Part shown: piece by piece, positions 62,202 to 64,000 of the stretch | Layout of the letters: the number at the start of each line of letters is the position of its first letter | How positions within the stretch are numbered: position 1 is the stretch's first letter | Assembly (NCBI RefSeq): GCF_030717995.2 | Contig: NZ_CP157743.1 | Location: 4,242,501-4,306,500, forward strand | Direction: 5' to 3' | Length of the DNA stretch: 64,000 nucleotides | Source: Methylomarinum sp. Ch1-1 | Lineage (GTDB): Bacteria; Pseudomonadota; Gammaproteobacteria; Methylococcales; Methylomonadaceae | Notes under the pieces: model-generated | What the model saw: the letters and a program-made list of their open reading frames with translations, nothing else | The model's database searches: none | What the model was told of the DNA's origin: nothing | Made by a program: the position numbers and the translations under genes

Positions 62202-62435
62202 CAGCAATTCCCAATTTGAGTATTTTGCGGGGTTTAGGGCATGAGGTGTGTCTGTCGAGGAGCGCCGTTCACCCAGCACCTAAATAAACGACGATAATAA
62301 ATCATAGCCAATAGTCTATGGTATTTAGGTGCTGGGTAAACCCATCCCTGGGGGCTTGACGGCAGCATCCTTGCTGCCGACATCCTCGCCAAACACACCC
62401 CATGCCCTTTTTGAACGCCAAAGTGGGAATTGCTG
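62202..62435. mobile_element. MITE-like element family B with nested palindrome, 9-bp target duplication
   Basis: Ends CAGCAATTCCCA and TGGGAATTGCTG. Flanks GATATTAAT at 62193-62201 and 62436-62444 are an exact 9-bp duplication. It carries the nested palindrome at 62268-62336. It lies immediately upstream of the DASS transporter gene. Confidence 0.9.
62268..62336. mobile_element. Nested palindromic element inside a family B copy
   Basis: Arms TTCACCCAGCACCTAAAT and ATTTAGGTGCTGGG. The right flank is TAAACCC, matching the uninterrupted site at 9238-9403. Confidence 0.85.
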
Positions 62436-62480
62436 GATATTAATGTCGAATCTGTTATTCATACCATTTTATGATATAGA

Positions 62481-62503
62481 GTTCTTATCAGGCCGATAAG
62501 AAC
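62481..62503. promoter_or_regulatory. Palindromic operator-like site upstream of the DASS transporter
   Basis: Nine-base arms GTTCTTATC and GATAAGAAC flank AGGCC. Before the MITE inserted it would have been about 60 bases from the transporter start. The rest of the gap to 62986 holds only an unconvincing 84-codon frame. Confidence 0.5.
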
Positions 62504-62986
62504 TACCGACTGCGTCGTCTGTGTGCCGATATCGGTATGGCTTGGCGGTCTCCCAAAAACGATTACGTTGTCTTATGCCCGTCGGCCAATTGCCTCGAAG
62601 CTTATCTCAGCTACCGGGCCTAAGGGCATGCAGGTCCTGGGTAATCTAGTGCAGATTGATCTGCATAAGCTGCCTGGGATACGAGAAGACTGGTCCGGCC
62701 ACTATAGATGCCGAAATTATACCTTGGCTTGCATCAATAGTAGACAACCGGTCCGGGAGGCTTTTCTTTTTCGATGAGGCCGAATGAATGTCGACTAAAT
62801 ATTCGATCAGAGATCGATTTCATGGGAAATCAAAACAATCGCAGAATTTGTTGTTCGAGTAGCCTTCAAATCGGAATTTGTCCATAACGACTTTCGACTT
62901 TATTAAGTCGGGCTGAAATCGTTCATATGAACGTTCAATCCATATTGCCGCCGCCATGCTGCTAACCGTTAATTGTTGCACTAACT

Positions 62987-63493
62987 ATGTCTATTTCCAT
63001 GTACCAAGCCTCTATTCCCCATTTTATTCGTATGCTTGGTAATTTATCGTCGATCATCGACAAGGCCAGTTCTTATGCCGAGGCCGAAGGAATCGATGAA
63101 GCCGTTCTTCTCGACGCCCGTTTGGCGCCGGATATGTATCCGCTCAGCCAACAAATTCAAATCGCCGCCGATATGGCGAAAACGTGCGCTGCGCGCTTAG
63201 CCGGGATTAACGCCCCCCAATACGAATTCAATGAAATCACATTCGACGACTTCAAGAAGAGAATAAGCAAGACCACTGATTTTTTGCGAGGAATCGATAG
63301 CGAATTGATCAACCATAGCCATGATCGACTGATTACATTCAAGTTAGCGGACAAAGAAGTCGTTTATACGGGGCGAGATTATTTGTTGGCTAATATCCTT
63401 CCCCATTTCTATTTTCATGTCACGACGGCCTACGCCATATTGCGCCATCAAGGAGTCGAACTCGGTAAAAAAGACTACCTCGACAATGAGTAA
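62987..63493 (+). CDS. DUF1993 family protein
   Basis: The 168-residue protein matches the DUF1993 family: MYQASIPHFIRMLGNLSSII, LDARLAPDMYPLSQQIQIAAD and the C-terminal HFYFHVTTAYAILRHQGVE. The fold is a DinB-like four-helix bundle (family knowledge); no activity is established. It is not linked to a neighbour by spacing. Confidence 0.88.
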   Translation: MSISMYQASIPHFIRMLGNLSSIIDKASSYAEAEGIDEAVLLDARLAPDMYPLSQQIQIAADMAKTCAARLAGINAPQYEFNEITFDDFKKRISKTTDFLRGIDSELINHSHDRLITFKLADKEVVYTGRDYLLANILPHFYFHVTTAYAILRHQGVELGKKDYLDNE

Positions 63494-63570
63494 GGAATAT
63501 GCACAAATTTCACTCCGACCCCGGCTTAGATGAAATATAGTCATCGCACTTCAAAATTCGGCACATTGAT

Positions 63571-63593
63571 ACCTTCTCCCTCCGGGAGAAGGT
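63571..63593. repeat. Short palindromic repeat
   Basis: ACCTTCTCCC and GGGAGAAGGT flank TCC. It is a common intergenic hairpin type and may act as a terminator for the DUF1993 gene. The rest of the 300-base gap shows nothing clear. Confidence 0.55.
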
Positions 63594-63793
63594 TGGATGA
63601 GAACTCATAAAAACCGGATTTTGCAGTGCGAACTGTATAACGCAGATCACCCCATTTAAATTATGCATATTCGCAACAGTCTTATGCTAATTTCGATATC
63701 GGCTATGTATTTTAATGATTAGAAATTTATTATATAATTATCCTGCTGATTCAAAAGCATCCTAAAGAAGCCGCTACTTAAAGGAGATTGCCT

Positions 63794-64000
63794 ATGTCCG
63801 GCTACGTCGATGAAGTTGTCATTCCGTATGATCGCGATCTCGGACCGGTCCTATTCGAACATTACGGTGCCGATACCGCAAGACGCGTCGCCGAACAAGC
63901 GCCGAAGGACGTGTTGGAAATCGCCGCCGGAACCGGGATCGTGACGCGCCACTTGCGCAACTTGTTAGCGCAAGACGCTCGCCTGACCGCCGTCGACATT
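63794..64000 (+). CDS. Class I SAM-dependent methyltransferase (5' part)
   Basis: The ATG at 63794 follows AAAGGAG by eight bases. The frame runs to the window edge (69 codons). It contains methyltransferase motif I, DVLEIAAGTGIVTRHL, preceded by YDRDLGPVLFEHYGADTARR, typical of small Ubie/Methyltransf_25-type enzymes. The substrate cannot be judged from this part. Confidence 0.85.
   Translation, partial: MSGYVDEVVIPYDRDLGPVLFEHYGADTARRVAEQAPKDVLEIAAGTGIVTRHLRNLLAQDARLTAVDI

Noticed and set aside
62523-62777. An 84-codon frame upstream of the DUF1993 gene
   Set aside because: No ribosome-binding site, no recognisable sequence and an unusual composition. It might be a remnant but cannot be supported.

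Overview
The window looks like a chromosomal segment of a gammaproteobacterial methanotroph or close relative (order Methylococcales is my best guess). The evidence is C1 metabolism genes (two tandem methylene-H4MPT dehydrogenase paralogues, a 5-formyl-THF cyclo-ligase, a methenyl-THF cyclohydrolase) together with gammaproteobacterial gene order (mfd-csiV; lpxH-ppi divergent from cysS). There is no rRNA, CRISPR array, prophage or intact insertion sequence.

Layout. 1-9.2 kb: glycolate oxidase subunits glcEF, csiV-mfd, an HdeD-like membrane protein, a repeat-rich gap and queA. 9.4-14.7 kb: an operon of 5-FCL, nspC and a MinD-like ATPase, divergent from two mtdB paralogues; the shared intergenic region holds 19 perfect copies of a heptamer. 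14.6-21.6 kb: a GacA/UvrY-type regulator, a MotA/MotB-like stator pair, a small exported peptide, lpxH, a cyclophilin, cysS and fchA. 21.6-22.7 kb: a duplicated REP-rich block and a Pro-Arg-His tRNA operon with a clear sigma-70 promoter. 23.1-24.1 kb: a protoglobin plus Roadblock/LC7 two-gene operon.

24.2-39.6 kb is the most unusual region: a type IV pilus/type II secretion-like machine. It has three prepilins (one with a long cysteine-rich repeat region), a PilM-PilN/GspL-like protein, a PilO-like protein, an assembly ATPase with an N-terminal PilZ-like domain, a PilC/GspF platform protein, a PilP/GspC-like protein, a secretin with an Asn-rich linker and a C-terminal domain resembling conjugation TraK/TIGR03749 proteins, and an outer-membrane barrel. 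A HEPN/MNT toxin-antitoxin pair sits among the pilins. One prepilin gene has a consensus sigma-54 promoter, a possible upstream activator site and a structured leader.

39.8-64 kb is accessory and housekeeping: SDR, LOG, SMP-30-like protein, a HelD-type helicase, a CHASE-PAS-PAS-GGDEF-EAL-CZB protein, a MarR regulator with visible operators beside a small exported helical protein, an ABC exporter, a Fur-box transcript with a terminator-like hairpin, a NERD protein, a DUF167 protein, a DASS transporter, a DUF1993 protein and the start of a methyltransferase.

Non-coding repeats are the second striking theme. One MITE-like family (ends GTAACTAYTC, 8-bp target duplications) has four clean insertions. 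A second (ends CAGCAATTCCCA, 9-bp target duplications) has two clean insertions. A 69-73-bp palindromic element is nested inside members of both, with empty sites visible in other copies. REP sequences starting with GTAG and a ~177-bp triplicated hairpin repeat fill many gaps, including those between the pilus genes.
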